64,000 nt of DNA. Source: JAGIBJ01 sp032119795. Lineage in GTDB: Bacteria; Actinomycetota; Thermoleophilia; Solirubrobacterales; Solirubrobacteraceae. Location: contig JAUMFO010000013.1 in NCBI GenBank assembly GCA_032119795.1, positions 248,001 to 312,000 of the forward strand, read 5' to 3'. Numbering within the stretch: the stretch's first letter is position 1; each line of letters opens with the position of its first letter. Below are positions 40,795 through 50,457 of the stretch, piece by piece. Below the pieces are notes generated by a model. That model ran no database searches and had not been told where the DNA came from. It was given only the letters and a program-made list of their open reading frames with translations. The translations under genes and the position numbers were made by a program.

Positions 40795-42322
40795 GTCGGC
40801 GCGCGTCAAGCACCGGCTCCACCCCGCCGCGACGCTGATCGCCGCCGCCGGCGTCCTGCGGGCCGTGCTCTTTCCGATCGTCGTGGTCACGTTCGGCCAG
40901 GGGCTGCTGTTTGGTGTCGGGCTGACACTGCTGATCGTGCTCGTCGGCGGCGCGATCGCGATCATCAGCTGGCGGACGGAGGTCTACTTCGTGGCCGACG
41001 GCAGCCTGCACCACCAGAGCGGCGTGATCAGCCACAAAGAGCAGGTCATCCCGGCCTCGCGGATCTCCGCCCTCGACACCCAGCGCGGCGTGATCCAGCG
41101 GATGTTCGGCGTCGTCTCCGTGCACGTACAAACCGCCGGCGGCGGATCCAAAGCCGAAGTCGTGCTCAGCGCGCTGACGTTCGCCGACGCCGAACGGCTC
41201 CGCCTTGATCTCGGCCACCGGGCCACGCAGGCCGCCCCAGGCGCGCCGCCGGAGGCCAACGTGGCTGCGGCCGGGCCAACCGCAGGCGCGCTCAGTGACG
41301 ATCCCGCCGCCGTGCACCCCGCGGCCTTCGGCACGGCCGCGCCGACGTTCTACAGCCGCGACCCCGTTGCAGAGGAGGCGCCGGTCGTCTTCGAGATGAC
41401 TCCGCGCGAGCTACTGGTCGCGGCGCTCACCTCCCCGTCGATCGCGGTGGTTGGCGCAGCCGGGGCTGCGCTGGCTTCATTCGCGCAGGATGCCCTGCCG
41501 AACTCCGTCGCCGACGAGCTCGCGGATCGCGCCACCCAGCTGAGCGTGATGGCCGTGCTCAGTGTGGCCGCGGTCGTCGTGCTCGTCGCCGTGATCGTCT
41601 CGATCGCCGGGACGGTCCTGATGTATGGCGGGTTTCGCGTCACCCGTGACGACACCCGTTTGCGCGTGCGCCGCGGCATCCTCACGGAGCGCGTCGGCAC
41701 CGTCCCACTGGACCGTATCCACGGCATCCGCGTGATCGAGTCACCGCTGCGCCAGCTGCTCGGGTACGCCGCAATCGAAGTCGAGGTCGCGGGGTACGCC
41801 GGCCAGGACGAGGTCGCGCGGACGATCGTGCCGCTCGTCCCGCGCAAGCAGCTGGCGCAGACGCTGCAGCGGATCGTCCCTGGATTCGTTTGGCCCGAGG
41901 GTCCCCTGACCGGGATTCCGGCGCGCGCACACCGTCGCTACCTCACGGTGCCCGTCGTGCTGTCGCTGATTCCCGCTGCACTGATTGCCGCCTCGCCCAT
42001 CGGGCTTGCCCGAGTCCTGGCGGTGCTCCCGGTGCTCGTCGCCGTCTTGCTGGGCCTCAGCGCCGCCCGCGACGCAGGCTGGCGGCGTGACGACGGCACC
42101 CTGACGCTGCGCTGGAGGACGTTCGCCCGCTACACCGTGGTGGCCCCCGAGCGCCGCCTTCAGCAGGCCAGCGCCTCGGCCAATCCGTTCCAGCGTCGCG
42201 CCTGGCTGGCCACGTTTGCCGTCCGCCTCTCGAGCGCGCGACGGGCAAGCATCAAACACCTCGACGCCGACGTCGCGCACCACCTGATGGGCAGCGCACT
42301 CACCCACACCCGCCGCGGATAG
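40784..42322 (+). CDS. Tandem PH-domain membrane protein (YdbT-like)
   Basis: 512 aa. Two hydrophobic helices at the N-terminus, a bPH2 domain (VYFVADGSLHHQSGVISHKEQVIPASRIS), a variable linker, two further helices near residues 225-285, and a second bPH2 domain (GFRVTRDDTRLRVRRGILTERVGTVPLDRIHGIRV), then another helix pair and a degenerate third unit. This layout is that of YdbT proteins. Coupled with the small PH gene by an 11-bp overlap. Probable membrane-scaffold or stress-tolerance role. Confidence 0.85.
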   Translation: MISESARVKHRLHPAATLIAAAGVLRAVLFPIVVVTFGQGLLFGVGLTLLIVLVGGAIAIISWRTEVYFVADGSLHHQSGVISHKEQVIPASRISALDTQRGVIQRMFGVVSVHVQTAGGGSKAEVVLSALTFADAERLRLDLGHRATQAAPGAPPEANVAAAGPTAGALSDDPAAVHPAAFGTAAPTFYSRDPVAEEAPVVFEMTPRELLVAALTSPSIAVVGAAGAALASFAQDALPNSVADELADRATQLSVMAVLSVAAVVVLVAVIVSIAGTVLMYGGFRVTRDDTRLRVRRGILTERVGTVPLDRIHGIRVIESPLRQLLGYAAIEVEVAGYAGQDEVARTIVPLVPRKQLAQTLQRIVPGFVWPEGPLTGIPARAHRRYLTVPVVLSLIPAALIAASPIGLARVLAVLPVLVAVLLGLSAARDAGWRRDDGTLTLRWRTFARYTVVAPERRLQQASASANPFQRRAWLATFAVRLSSARRASIKHLDADVAHHLMGSALTHTRRG

Positions 42323-42435
42323 CCGCCCAATGGGCGCCGCGACGCGCTCGCGCTGCACAGCGTGTCCTGCTGCGCGGCGCGAGCGATCGCGGGGGTGAGC
42401 CGGGGGAAACTCACCGCCCTGCACGATATTTACCG

Positions 42436-42460
42436 AACGGCCACTTGATAACCGGTCGTT
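42436..42460. promoter_or_regulatory. Imperfect inverted repeat upstream of the ABC exporter
   Basis: AACGGCCACTT-GAT-AACCGGTCGTT matches as an inverted repeat in 8 of 11 positions, about 150 bp before the ABC start. It is a TetR-type operator candidate; the TetR gene follows the exporter gene. Confidence 0.35.
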
Positions 42461-42612
42461 GGCATGAAAACCGGAGTTTCGCCCAGCGCGAACAAACCAA
42501 CCGGCGTCGTGGCGCGCAATCGCCCGCGTCTCCGAACAAACCCGACTGGCGCCCAAACGCTCCGCGCTCAGTGAAAGCGCGTTCACCCGGGGCCGGGCCC
42601 TACGCTCTGGCG

Positions 42613-44460
42613 GTGCCAGACGCGCCTCCAGCCAGCTTGCCGACCGACGCGACCCACCCACTGATCCGGCTGTGGCGTCGCGTGCCGCGCTACCGGGGCC
42701 AGATTCGGCTCGCGACGGCGTTCACCGTCCTCAACAAGATGCTCGACATCGCGCCGGAGCTGCTGATCGGCGTGGCGATCGACGTGGTCGTCAACGAGTC
42801 CGGCAGCTTCATGAGCACCGCCTTCGGGATCGAAGACCGCGAGCAGCAGCTCCTGGTGCTCGCCGCCGTCACGGCCGTCGTCTGGATCCTGGAGTCGCTG
42901 ACGGAGTACCTCGCCGCTCGGATCTGGCGGAATCTCTCGCAGTCGATCCAGCATGACCTGCGCGTCGACGCCTACGCCCACGTGCAAGACCTCGAGCTGG
43001 CGTGGTTTGAGAACCGCGCCTCCGGGAAGCTGCTCACGATCCTCGGCGACGACGTCAACCAGCTGGAGCGCTTCCTCGACGTCGGCGCGTCCAAGATCCT
43101 GCTGACGGCGACCAACGTCGTTCTCGTCGGCATCGTCTTCTTCGTGATCTCGCCGCTGCTCGCGGTGCTGGCCTTCCTGCCGATTCCGGTGATCGTGATC
43201 GGATCCCTGTTCTTCCAAAAGCGGCTGGAGCCGCGCTACCGGCAGGTCCGCGAGGACGCCGGCCAGCTGGGTGGCCTGATCAACGGCAACCTCGGCGGTA
43301 TCGCCACGATCAAGGCGTTCGGGGCCGAGGCGGCTGAGCTGCGGCGCGTCGAAGCCGCGTCGACGGCCTACGCCGACGCCAACCGCGACGCCATCGCGCT
43401 GAGTTCGGCGTTCATTCCGCTCATCCGCATGGCCATCCTCGCCGGGTTCATCGTCACGCTCGTCGTCGGCGGGCATGCGGCGCTGGAGGGCACCCTCGCC
43501 GTCGGCCTCTACTCGGTGCTCGTGTTCATGACCCAGCGCCTGCTCTGGCCGCTGACCGACCTCGGTGAGACGCTCGACCTCTACCAGCGCGGCATGGCCT
43601 CCACCCGCCGCATCCTGGATCTGCTCGACGCGCCGATCGGCGTCGCTCCCGGCCAGCAGGCCCTCCCAACGCTCGCCGCCGGGCAGCAGCCTGGCGCCGT
43701 GCACTTTGATCGCGTCACGTTCGCCTACCGCGACCCCAGCGGAGAGGCCCGCGCGCCGGTGCTGCGCGGCATCAACCTGCAAGTCGGCGCCGGCGAGACG
43801 CACGCGATCGTTGGCGCCACCGGCGCGGGCAAGTCGACGCTCGTCAAACTCCTACTGCGCCTCTACGACGCCGACGCCGGCCAGATCACGATCGACGGGA
43901 CGCCGGCCCCACAGCTGACGTTCGAAAGTCTGCGCGGGGCCATCGGCTATGTCGGGCAGGACACGTTCCTCTTTGACGGGACCGTCGCTGAGAACCTGCG
44001 CTACGGCGCGCCGGATGCCACCGACGACGAGCTCCGCCGAGCCGCCGAGCGTGCCGAGGCCGACGAGTTCGTGATGGCGCTGCCACAGGGCTACGACACA
44101 CCCGTCGGCGAGCGCGGCATCCGGCTCTCCGGCGGGCAACGCCAGCGACTGACGATCGCGCGCGCCCTCGTTCGCGACCCCGCGATCCTCGTCCTCGATG
44201 AGGCCACGAGCGCAGTAGACAACGAGACGGAAGCCGCGATCCAACGCTCCCTCGATCGCGTCAGCCGAGAGCGCACGACCATCGTGATCGCTCACCGACT
44301 CTCGACCATCCGGCACGCCGACCAGATCCACGTCATGGCCGACGGCGTGATCGTCGAGACGGGCACCCACGACGAACTCGTTGGAGCCGGCCGGCGGTAC
44401 GCCGCGCTGTGGGCTGTGCAGACCGGCGAGCGGCCGCCTTCGCCAGCCAGCCAGACTTAA
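42613..44460 (+). CDS. ABC exporter half-transporter (TMD-NBD fusion)
   Basis: About 615 aa from the GTG at 42613; the frame stays open to an ATG at 42445, but that extension is low-complexity. Six membrane helices (residues about 20-320), then an ATPase domain with Walker A GATGAGKST, Q-loop YVGQDT, signature LSGGQRQRL, Walker B ILVLDEATSAVD and an H-loop His in IAHRLSTI. Type IV (MsbA/LmrA-like) exporter acting as a dimer. A TetR gene downstream and a palindrome upstream point to inducible drug or lipid efflux. Confidence 0.9.
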   Translation: MPDAPPASLPTDATHPLIRLWRRVPRYRGQIRLATAFTVLNKMLDIAPELLIGVAIDVVVNESGSFMSTAFGIEDREQQLLVLAAVTAVVWILESLTEYLAARIWRNLSQSIQHDLRVDAYAHVQDLELAWFENRASGKLLTILGDDVNQLERFLDVGASKILLTATNVVLVGIVFFVISPLLAVLAFLPIPVIVIGSLFFQKRLEPRYRQVREDAGQLGGLINGNLGGIATIKAFGAEAAELRRVEAASTAYADANRDAIALSSAFIPLIRMAILAGFIVTLVVGGHAALEGTLAVGLYSVLVFMTQRLLWPLTDLGETLDLYQRGMASTRRILDLLDAPIGVAPGQQALPTLAAGQQPGAVHFDRVTFAYRDPSGEARAPVLRGINLQVGAGETHAIVGATGAGKSTLVKLLLRLYDADAGQITIDGTPAPQLTFESLRGAIGYVGQDTFLFDGTVAENLRYGAPDATDDELRRAAERAEADEFVMALPQGYDTPVGERGIRLSGGQRQRLTIARALVRDPAILVLDEATSAVDNETEAAIQRSLDRVSRERTTIVIAHRLSTIRHADQIHVMADGVIVETGTHDELVGAGRRYAALWAVQTGERPPSPASQT

Positions 44461-44596
44461 CGTTTGGCCATACGGCGCGGGGCGGACTCACCATTCCGGG
44501 CAGAGCTGGCCGCCTTGCCGCACTGGTTCAACCATGGAGCGACGGTTCGGCAACGTGCGTTTCCAGCTGCCAAAGGCACTAATATCTCGCCGGTCC

Positions 44597-45193
44597 ATGC
44601 CCGAGATCAAGGCCTCACCACCACTTCGCGCCGACGCCCGCCGCAACCGTGATGCGCTGCTCACCGCAGCCCGCAACGTGTTTGCCGCCGACGGCCTCGA
44701 CGCGCCACTGGACGCGATCGCCAAGGAGGCTGGCGTCGGGCGGGCCACGCTCTACCGCCGCTTCCCGACGCGCGACACGCTGATCGCCGCGATCTTCGAG
44801 GACGACTTCGACGCGCTCGAAGAGGCCGCCCGAAATGCCGAGGACCAGAGCCGGGCCCTCTTCTCGATCCTCAACGCCGCCTTTGAGATGCAGCGCTACA
44901 ACCTCGGCTTCACCGAGCTCTTCACGCGCCGCCCGCCCACCGAAGATGTGCTCCTCAACATCGGCGAGCGCTTCTTCCAGGTGATCGACCCGGCCCTCAA
45001 GTCAGCGCAGGCTGCCGGCCACGTTCGCGCCGATATCACCACCGACGAGGTGGGGACCATCCTGCTGATGATGGGCGTCGCGACGGCCAACTTCCGCCTG
45101 CACGACAACGGCGAAGCGCGTCGCCACCGCACGATCAACCTGCTGTTTGACGCGCTGGACCCCACGCGGGCCCCGCGCGACCTCAACGGCTAG
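44597..45193 (+). CDS. TetR-family transcriptional regulator
   Basis: 198 aa. The N-terminal helix-turn-helix has ALLTAARNVFAADGLDAPLDAIAKEAGVGRATLYRRFPTRDTLI, the TetR signature. The C-terminal ligand domain (about 80-190) is TetR_C-like. It follows the ABC exporter gene by 136 bp and is the natural repressor of it. A terminator sits right after the stop. Confidence 0.92.
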   Translation: MPEIKASPPLRADARRNRDALLTAARNVFAADGLDAPLDAIAKEAGVGRATLYRRFPTRDTLIAAIFEDDFDALEEAARNAEDQSRALFSILNAAFEMQRYNLGFTELFTRRPPTEDVLLNIGERFFQVIDPALKSAQAAGHVRADITTDEVGTILLMMGVATANFRLHDNGEARRHRTINLLFDALDPTRAPRDLNG

Positions 45194-45212
45194 GCCTGGT
45201 CCAGACCAGGCC
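45193..45212. terminator. Bidirectional terminator
   Basis: GGCCTGGTC-CA-GACCAGGCC, a perfect 9-bp stem overlapping the last base of the TetR stop codon, between convergent genes. Confidence 0.6.
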
Positions 45213-45227
45213 AGGCCTGGTTCGGGC

Positions 45228-46109
45228 TCAGACGGCAGCGCGCTCGCGCGTGTCGTCCTTGCGCACCGGCTGCGGCGTGGTGAACGGGACGTCTTCGACG
45301 CGCGCAATCTGGAGCGCCTCCTTGAGTCCGCGCTGCGCGTAGCGATCCAGGAGCGGCTGCACGAGCATGCGGACCGGCAAGACCGGGCCGACCCAGCGGG
45401 GCGCGTAGACGCGGCGCGAGCGGCGCGCGATCCCGCGCTCGAGGGCGTCGATCCCGACACTCAGTGGCGTGACGCCCGTCGGTGCACCGCCAGCCATCAC
45501 CTTTTGCGCGGCCTCGGTCCCAAAGCCGACGCGAGTCATGTCGGTATCGAGCTCGGCGAAGTAGGCCACGCCGACCTTGGCGCCGGTGCCGCGCACCTCA
45601 GCGCGCAGCGTGTTGCCCAGGGCCTCAGTCGCTGCCTTGGAGGCGCTGTAGGCACCGAGCAGCGGGGCGTGCACCGCGGCCGCAAGCGACGCGACGGCGA
45701 GGGCGTAGCCGCCCTTGTGAGTGATGTGGGGGCCGGCCGCGCGGAGCGTGAGGTAGGTGCCCATCACGTTCACGCGCAGGTGCTGCTCCAGGACGCTCGG
45801 GTCGCCACCGATCAGCGGGAACTGCTTCGCGATGCCAGCGTTGGCGACGACGACGTCGAGGCCACCGAGTTCGGCGACGAGCTCGTCGATCGCGGGCGTG
45901 ATCTGCGCCTCATCGGCGACGTCGGCCTCACGCCACGGCGCGCCGCCACAGCTCTTGGCCACCTCGGCAAGGAGATCGGGTTCGAGGCCGACGAGCGCGA
46001 CGCGCGCGCCTTGGTCGTAGAGCCGCTGCGCGAGCGCTGCACCGATACCGCGAGCGGCACCGGTGATGAGCACGCGACGACCGTCGAGCGAGGGTGCCGA
46101 GGGAAGCAT
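45228..46109 (-). CDS. Short-chain dehydrogenase/reductase
   Basis: 293 aa. Nucleotide-binding VLITGAARGIGAALA, the NAG motif VVANAGIAK and catalytic YSASK with a Ser upstream (LAVASLAAAV). Classical SDR with an unusual C-terminus of about 50 residues carrying LPVRMLVQPLLDRYAQRG. Substrate unknown. Convergent with TetR. Confidence 0.9.
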   Translation of the reverse strand: MLPSAPSLDGRRVLITGAARGIGAALAQRLYDQGARVALVGLEPDLLAEVAKSCGGAPWREADVADEAQITPAIDELVAELGGLDVVVANAGIAKQFPLIGGDPSVLEQHLRVNVMGTYLTLRAAGPHITHKGGYALAVASLAAAVHAPLLGAYSASKAATEALGNTLRAEVRGTGAKVGVAYFAELDTDMTRVGFGTEAAQKVMAGGAPTGVTPLSVGIDALERGIARRSRRVYAPRWVGPVLPVRMLVQPLLDRYAQRGLKEALQIARVEDVPFTTPQPVRKDDTRERAAV

Positions 46110-46179
46110 GGAACCGAACGTACCATCGGGGGACGCGAGTATCAGAACGCGGATCTGAAACCCCCGCGCCCGCTGGTCG

Positions 46180-47196
46180 TCAGGTCATCTCGCGAAGGAA
46201 CGCAATCGTCCGTTCCAGCGCCTGCTGGCCGTCGGCCGTTCGAAGGTCGAACTGGTACTCGTGGGGGAGCGCCGGCTCGTGGTCGTCAGCGAAGAACAGT
46301 GCGTCGACCGGTACCCCGACGTCCGCGAGCTTGGCGGCGAACGGTCGGGACTGTGAGGCCGTCAGCGGGTCGTCGTTGCCTCCGGTGATGAAGGTCGCCG
46401 GGAATGCCTCGGTGACGTGATCGATCACCGACATCTGCGCGAAGACCGACGATTGCGGGTCGGTCGTGCCGGCGTAGGCCCAGACCAGCTGGGAGACGGC
46501 GAACCCGAGGACCCCCTCAGGGGCGGAGTCGTCGCGGCGTGCGTAGGGCACGAGGTCGTAGGCGCCGCAGTCGAGCACCACGCCGCGCAGGTCAGCGGCG
46601 TCGCTGATTGCGGGAGTGATGCCGAGCTGCCGCGCGTAGGCCGGGTTGGTCGTCAGGGCGGCGACCTGCGAGGCGAGCTGCGCGCCCGCCGAGTCGCCCG
46701 CGAGCACCAGCCGCTTGGGGTCGATCCCCAGCCCGGACGCGTGGCGGCGCAGGTAGCCAAGGGCCGCGTTGACCTCACGCACGGGCGTCGGGTAGCGGTG
46801 CTCGGGTGAGCGGGAGTAGTTGACCGACGCGACCGTGAAGCCCGCGTCGGCCAGCAGCCGGAAGTAGGTGGCAGCGTCGGCCTTGTCGCCCGCGAGCCAA
46901 CCACCGCCATGCACCCAGACGACCGTCGGACGCGGGCCTGCCGAGCCTTCCTTGCGGTAGACGTCGAGCAGGTTGCTGGATGCGACGCCGTAGCGCTGGT
47001 CGCGCAGCTCCGTCACGCCGCCAGGGTCGAACGCCGCCAGCTGCTTCGTCATCTCGGCGGCTTGGGCGTCGAGGGCCGCGCGGATCACGAGTGCCGCGGG
47101 GGCCGGATCATGCGTGACGATGAAGCCGGCCGTCAGCGCGGCTCCGCCAACAGCGGCGGCGCCAGCCAGCGCCCAGTGCAGCGGTCGGATCCTCAC
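46180..47196 (-). CDS. Secreted or membrane-anchored alpha/beta-hydrolase (HSL-type esterase)
   Basis: 338 aa with an N-terminal hydrophobic segment (LHWALAGAAAVGGAALTAGFIV). Oxyanion motif HGGGW, nucleophile GDSAGAQ, catalytic Asp in GGNDDPL and His in DHEPALPHEYQ. Characteristic hormone-sensitive-lipase family layout. Likely an extracytoplasmic carboxylesterase; substrate unknown. The start is a GTG. Confidence 0.85.
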   Translation of the reverse strand: MRIRPLHWALAGAAAVGGAALTAGFIVTHDPAPAALVIRAALDAQAAEMTKQLAAFDPGGVTELRDQRYGVASSNLLDVYRKEGSAGPRPTVVWVHGGGWLAGDKADAATYFRLLADAGFTVASVNYSRSPEHRYPTPVREVNAALGYLRRHASGLGIDPKRLVLAGDSAGAQLASQVAALTTNPAYARQLGITPAISDAADLRGVVLDCGAYDLVPYARRDDSAPEGVLGFAVSQLVWAYAGTTDPQSSVFAQMSVIDHVTEAFPATFITGGNDDPLTASQSRPFAAKLADVGVPVDALFFADDHEPALPHEYQFDLRTADGQQALERTIAFLREMT

Positions 47197-47241
47197 GCCG
47201 TCGACGCTAGGCCCATCGCCCGCACCATGCGCCAGTCGGGA

Positions 47242-48276
47242 TCAGCCGGCGAGGCCGTCTGGGAGGTCGTCGAAGGACTCCTCCAGATCGGCGTAGGAGT
47301 CGTAGCCAAGGCTGGCGCCGAGCTTGGCCATCCGGCCAAGCGTGCGGGCCTCCAGCACCCAGCTGGCGCTCCACTGATTCTGGAAGTAGCCGCAGAAGAA
47401 GTCAGCGGTCAGGTCGTCGGCGACGGCCATGTCTCGAATCTCGAAGGCGTGCGGCTCGAGGCGATCGAGCAGCCAGACGAGGTGGTCCTCCAGCGTCGCC
47501 GTTCGCTCGTCGAGCACGCCGTCGGTGCTGACCGACCACAGCCCGCCGCGGTAGGGGCCGTGCAGCACGCCGGAGGTGCGACTGAGATCGAGTTGGCCGT
47601 AGCGGTGGGCGTGACGCGGGCGCAGACCGGTGAGTTCGTTGAAGCGATCGGGGTCGAGGCGACGCCCCATCAGCCGGAAGGAGGCGTGTTTACGATCGGT
47701 CGGGCCGGGGCCGGCCGCTTCAATCACCTCAAGCGGATCGGGTGCCGGGAAGGCCGGGATCGCGCCGAGGCTGCGGTGGCCGGCGAGCCAGCCGACGTAG
47801 CTGCGCACGGCGGCGCGCACGAGGGTCTCCCCCACGCCGTCGGCGGCGCCGCCTCGGTCGAGCGGGTGCACGCGCGGCGCACGGAGCCAGTCGGTGCCCA
47901 GCCGAGCGGCGGTCGCCTGGAGGAACGCTCGGTCGGCGTCGAGCTCGGCAGCGCCGCGGCCGACCGCGGTCTCGCCGACGATCGCGTCGGCGGCGATGCT
48001 TGCCGTGCCGCGGAACCGCTGGCGCCAGTCGGCCGGCAGGTCCTCCCACCAGGTGTTGGCCACGTCGACGAGCGGCCTGCGCGTGTGGAGCCAGTTCGGG
48101 TCGGCGGTTGGCTGCAGCCATGGCGAGAGCCGTGGGGGCTCGGCCGCCTCGGGCCCGTCGAGGCGGTCGGCGGAGGGATCAAAGAACCAGCTCCGCACGA
48201 CCGAGTGCTGCGCTGAGGCGATCTGCTCGACGAGATCGGCGGTGGCCGCCGGCGTGGCGGGTGGAGACGGCTCCAT
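47242..48276 (-). CDS. DUF4279-like C-terminal domain protein
   Basis: 344 aa. The N-terminal 200 residues (SAQHSVVRSWFFDPSADRLD, LADVANTWWEDLPADWRQRF) are of unknown family. The C-terminal 130 resemble DUF4279, common in polymorphic-toxin immunity proteins: SFRLMGRRLDPDRFNELTGL, GLWSVSTDG, LEDHLVWLLDRLEPH. No toxin neighbour, so an immunity function is not supported. The combination is unusual. Confidence 0.55.
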   Translation of the reverse strand: MEPSPPATPAATADLVEQIASAQHSVVRSWFFDPSADRLDGPEAAEPPRLSPWLQPTADPNWLHTRRPLVDVANTWWEDLPADWRQRFRGTASIAADAIVGETAVGRGAAELDADRAFLQATAARLGTDWLRAPRVHPLDRGGAADGVGETLVRAAVRSYVGWLAGHRSLGAIPAFPAPDPLEVIEAAGPGPTDRKHASFRLMGRRLDPDRFNELTGLRPRHAHRYGQLDLSRTSGVLHGPYRGGLWSVSTDGVLDERTATLEDHLVWLLDRLEPHAFEIRDMAVADDLTADFFCGYFQNQWSASWVLEARTLGRMAKLGASLGYDSYADLEESFDDLPDGLAG

Positions 48277-48323
48277 GCCTCCTGGCTCGGCTGCCAGGAG
48301 GCAAGTCTGTAGCCGTTGGACGC

Positions 48324-49163
48324 TTAGGCGCGCTTCGGGACGCCGGTGAGCTTGCTGAGGATCGGGTCGCCGATCACCGACGGCGTGACGCCCATCAGCG
48401 CCGCCTGAGCCTTGGGCGCCGCGCCGACGACGTACCGCGCCTTGGGCCGCTTGGCCGTCAGCGCCCGCTCGATCGACTTCGCGACGCCCTCGGCCGGCGA
48501 GGCGAGCTTCTGCGAGAGCGGGATCGTCTTGCGGAAGCCGGCGATGTGCTTGGCGTAGAGGGCGCGGTGCTCGGCAGAGACGGTCGCGAGCGTCTCGTCG
48601 AGGGCACGGTCGGCCTCACGCCAAAGGTCGGTGTCCGTCTGTGCGGGCTCGATGAGGCTCACCTTGATCCCCCACGGCTTCAGCTCCAGGCGCAGCGCGT
48701 CGCCGAGGGCCTCGAGCGCGAACTTAGAGGCGTTGTAGGCGCCCGTCATCGGAGTCGAGATCCGCCCGCTGACCGACGATACGAATACGACCCGTCCACG
48801 CGAGGCACGCAGACGCGGAAGCACCGCCTGCGTGACGGCGATCTGCCCGAAGACGTTGATCTCGAACTGGCGGCGCAGCTCATCGACGGGGAGCCCCTCG
48901 ACGGGCCCGCCGACGACGACGCCGGCGTTATTGACGACGGCGTCGAGCTGCGCGGGCAGGGCGGCATCGAGCGCGGCGATCTGCGCGGCGTCGGTCACGT
49001 CGAGCGGGACGGCCTTGATCCGGCCGTTGCCGACGGACTCCAGCGCGGCGCCGTCGTCCTTGCTGCGGACCGTCCCGATCACGTCCCAGCCGGCCTGCGC
49101 CAGGTGGACGGCGGTCGTGCGGCCAATACCGCGGGAGGCTCCGGTGATGAGAACAGAAGGCAT
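48324..49163 (-). CDS. Short-chain dehydrogenase/reductase
   Basis: 279 aa from the ATG at 49163. VLITGASRGIGRTTAV, VVNNAGVVVGG, and catalytic Ser/Tyr/Lys in FVSSVSGR and YNASKFALEAL. Classical SDR, probably an oxidoreductase on alcohol or keto substrates. No operon partner identified. Confidence 0.9.
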   Translation of the reverse strand: MPSVLITGASRGIGRTTAVHLAQAGWDVIGTVRSKDDGAALESVGNGRIKAVPLDVTDAAQIAALDAALPAQLDAVVNNAGVVVGGPVEGLPVDELRRQFEINVFGQIAVTQAVLPRLRASRGRVVFVSSVSGRISTPMTGAYNASKFALEALGDALRLELKPWGIKVSLIEPAQTDTDLWREADRALDETLATVSAEHRALYAKHIAGFRKTIPLSQKLASPAEGVAKSIERALTAKRPKARYVVGAAPKAQAALMGVTPSVIGDPILSKLTGVPKRA

Positions 49164-49285
49164 GGTGGTACGAGAACGTACCCTGATGCTGGCCGGGTCG
49201 TCGAAGTTCACCGACTTTTCTTCGACGAATCTCGACGGCCCGCGCGCCGACGGGCCGGTCCGGGCCGCTCACTAGGCTGCCGGGC

Positions 49286-49708
49286 ATGGTCGATACCGAG
49301 CCGAGCCGTCCCCCGCTCCGCGCTGAGGAGCTGCCGCCGCAGCCGCCGTCGGTCGACGACGCGCAGACGCTCTCGGAGCTGATCGGCGGCGAGGAGCTGA
49401 TCCGCTTCGCGATGTCGTTCGACGGCTACGAGCAGTTCGGTGATCACTGGGGCGAGATCCTCGCCGCGCGGCGCGAGGAGTGGCAGGAGGCCGGCACCCT
49501 CCCGCGTGACGTCGACGCGCTGCGCGGGCTGCTGTTCCTCACGTTCCGCCAGGAGCGCTTCGTCGAGCTCGACGACGGCGTGACGATCCGCGATGCCGAC
49601 GACCACGTGACGCACGCGGCCCAGCCCGAGCTCATCACCGACGCGCGCCGCGAGCATGAGCGCTTCAAGCACGCCCTGCTGGGAAAGATCCGCGAGCTCG
49701 TCGCGTAG
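49286..49708 (+). CDS. Conserved hypothetical protein
   Basis: 140 aa, acidic, helical. Landmarks: LSELIGGEELIRFAMSFDGYEQFGDHWGEIL, LRGLLFLTFRQERFVELDD and a Lys-rich C-terminus. No motif recognised. Upstream of the candidate RiPP precursor by 119 bp and divergent from SDR; possibly independent. Confidence 0.55.
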   Translation: MVDTEPSRPPLRAEELPPQPPSVDDAQTLSELIGGEELIRFAMSFDGYEQFGDHWGEILAARREEWQEAGTLPRDVDALRGLLFLTFRQERFVELDDGVTIRDADDHVTHAAQPELITDARREHERFKHALLGKIRELVA

Positions 49709-49826
49709 CCCGAGCGGCGTGTCACCCGACGGTCGTTGGCGCGTTGACGCGCAGCGGCACGCGTCTTAACGTGGGCGTCGGTTGGGCTGGCAGCAAGGCC
49801 GCCCACTGCATCGGGGGGGGTGCGGC

Positions 49827-50420
49827 ATGAGTGACTCGGAATTCGAGCCAGATGAGCAGGTCGTTGCGGCGCTGAAGCGCGTCGAGCAGCTCGACCTTCA
49901 GCCCGTCCATGAGCTCCTGCGAGCCGAGGACCCGGACTTCTGGACGGAGCAAGCGCTGGCGGAGACGGAGCTGGCCTACCGCCGGTTCCTCGCGCTCAAC
50001 CTGCTGTACCCGGCGGAGACGGTCGCCGTCAACGGCATCCTCGACGAGTTCTGGCACCACCACATTCTCGACACGCAGAAGTACGCCGACGACTGCGAGG
50101 CGGTCTTTGGATCGTTCCTGCACCACTACCCCCACTTTGGGCGCGTGGATGAGGCCGATCGCGAGCGCAAACATGCGGCGTTCGCGGTGACCCAGGAGAT
50201 ATGGGAGAAGGCGTTTGGCACGTCGCTGCTCGACCAGTTCGAGAGCACCCGCCAGGCGCGGCTCACGCTCGACAAGGTCATCGGCGCATTCGAGATCGAC
50301 AACTCAGCTTCCCGCGACGACGTGTTCGCGGCGCCGAAGTCGTGCAAGAACGGCCAGCACGGCCGCAAGGTGATCGGCGACGTGGGCGCCGACGTCGCCG
50401 TCGTCGCGATCATGGAGTAG
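49827..50420 (+). CDS. Glycine-rich-domain-like protein; candidate RiPP precursor
   Basis: 197 aa, ATG preceded by an unusual G-run (GGGGGGGTGCGGC). Residues about 40-150 carry FWHHHILDTQKYADDCEAVFGSFLHHYPHF, a conserved block resembling GRDP-like proteins. The C-terminal about 35 residues (SCKNGQHGRKVIGDVGADVAVVAIME) are Gly/Val-rich with one Cys and do not match the domain. It lies 37 bp before the TfuA-YcaO gene. In YcaO/TfuA systems a leader-bearing peptide is thioamidated or cyclodehydrated, so this tail is a plausible core. The role of the N-terminal domain as leader is speculation. Confidence 0.6.
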   Translation: MSDSEFEPDEQVVAALKRVEQLDLQPVHELLRAEDPDFWTEQALAETELAYRRFLALNLLYPAETVAVNGILDEFWHHHILDTQKYADDCEAVFGSFLHHYPHFGRVDEADRERKHAAFAVTQEIWEKAFGTSLLDQFESTRQARLTLDKVIGAFEIDNSASRDDVFAAPKSCKNGQHGRKVIGDVGADVAVVAIME

Positions 50421-50457
50421 CCCATGCACCCGCTCGCCGGCCCGGGCCGGTGCCACC

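Noticed and set aside
42445..42612. Upstream ATG start for the ABC exporter
   Set aside because: Adds 56 residues without membrane or family features.
39114..42661. Several long overlapping frames on both strands over the acyltransferase and PH-domain genes
   Set aside because: Shadows of real genes; low complexity and no domain motifs.
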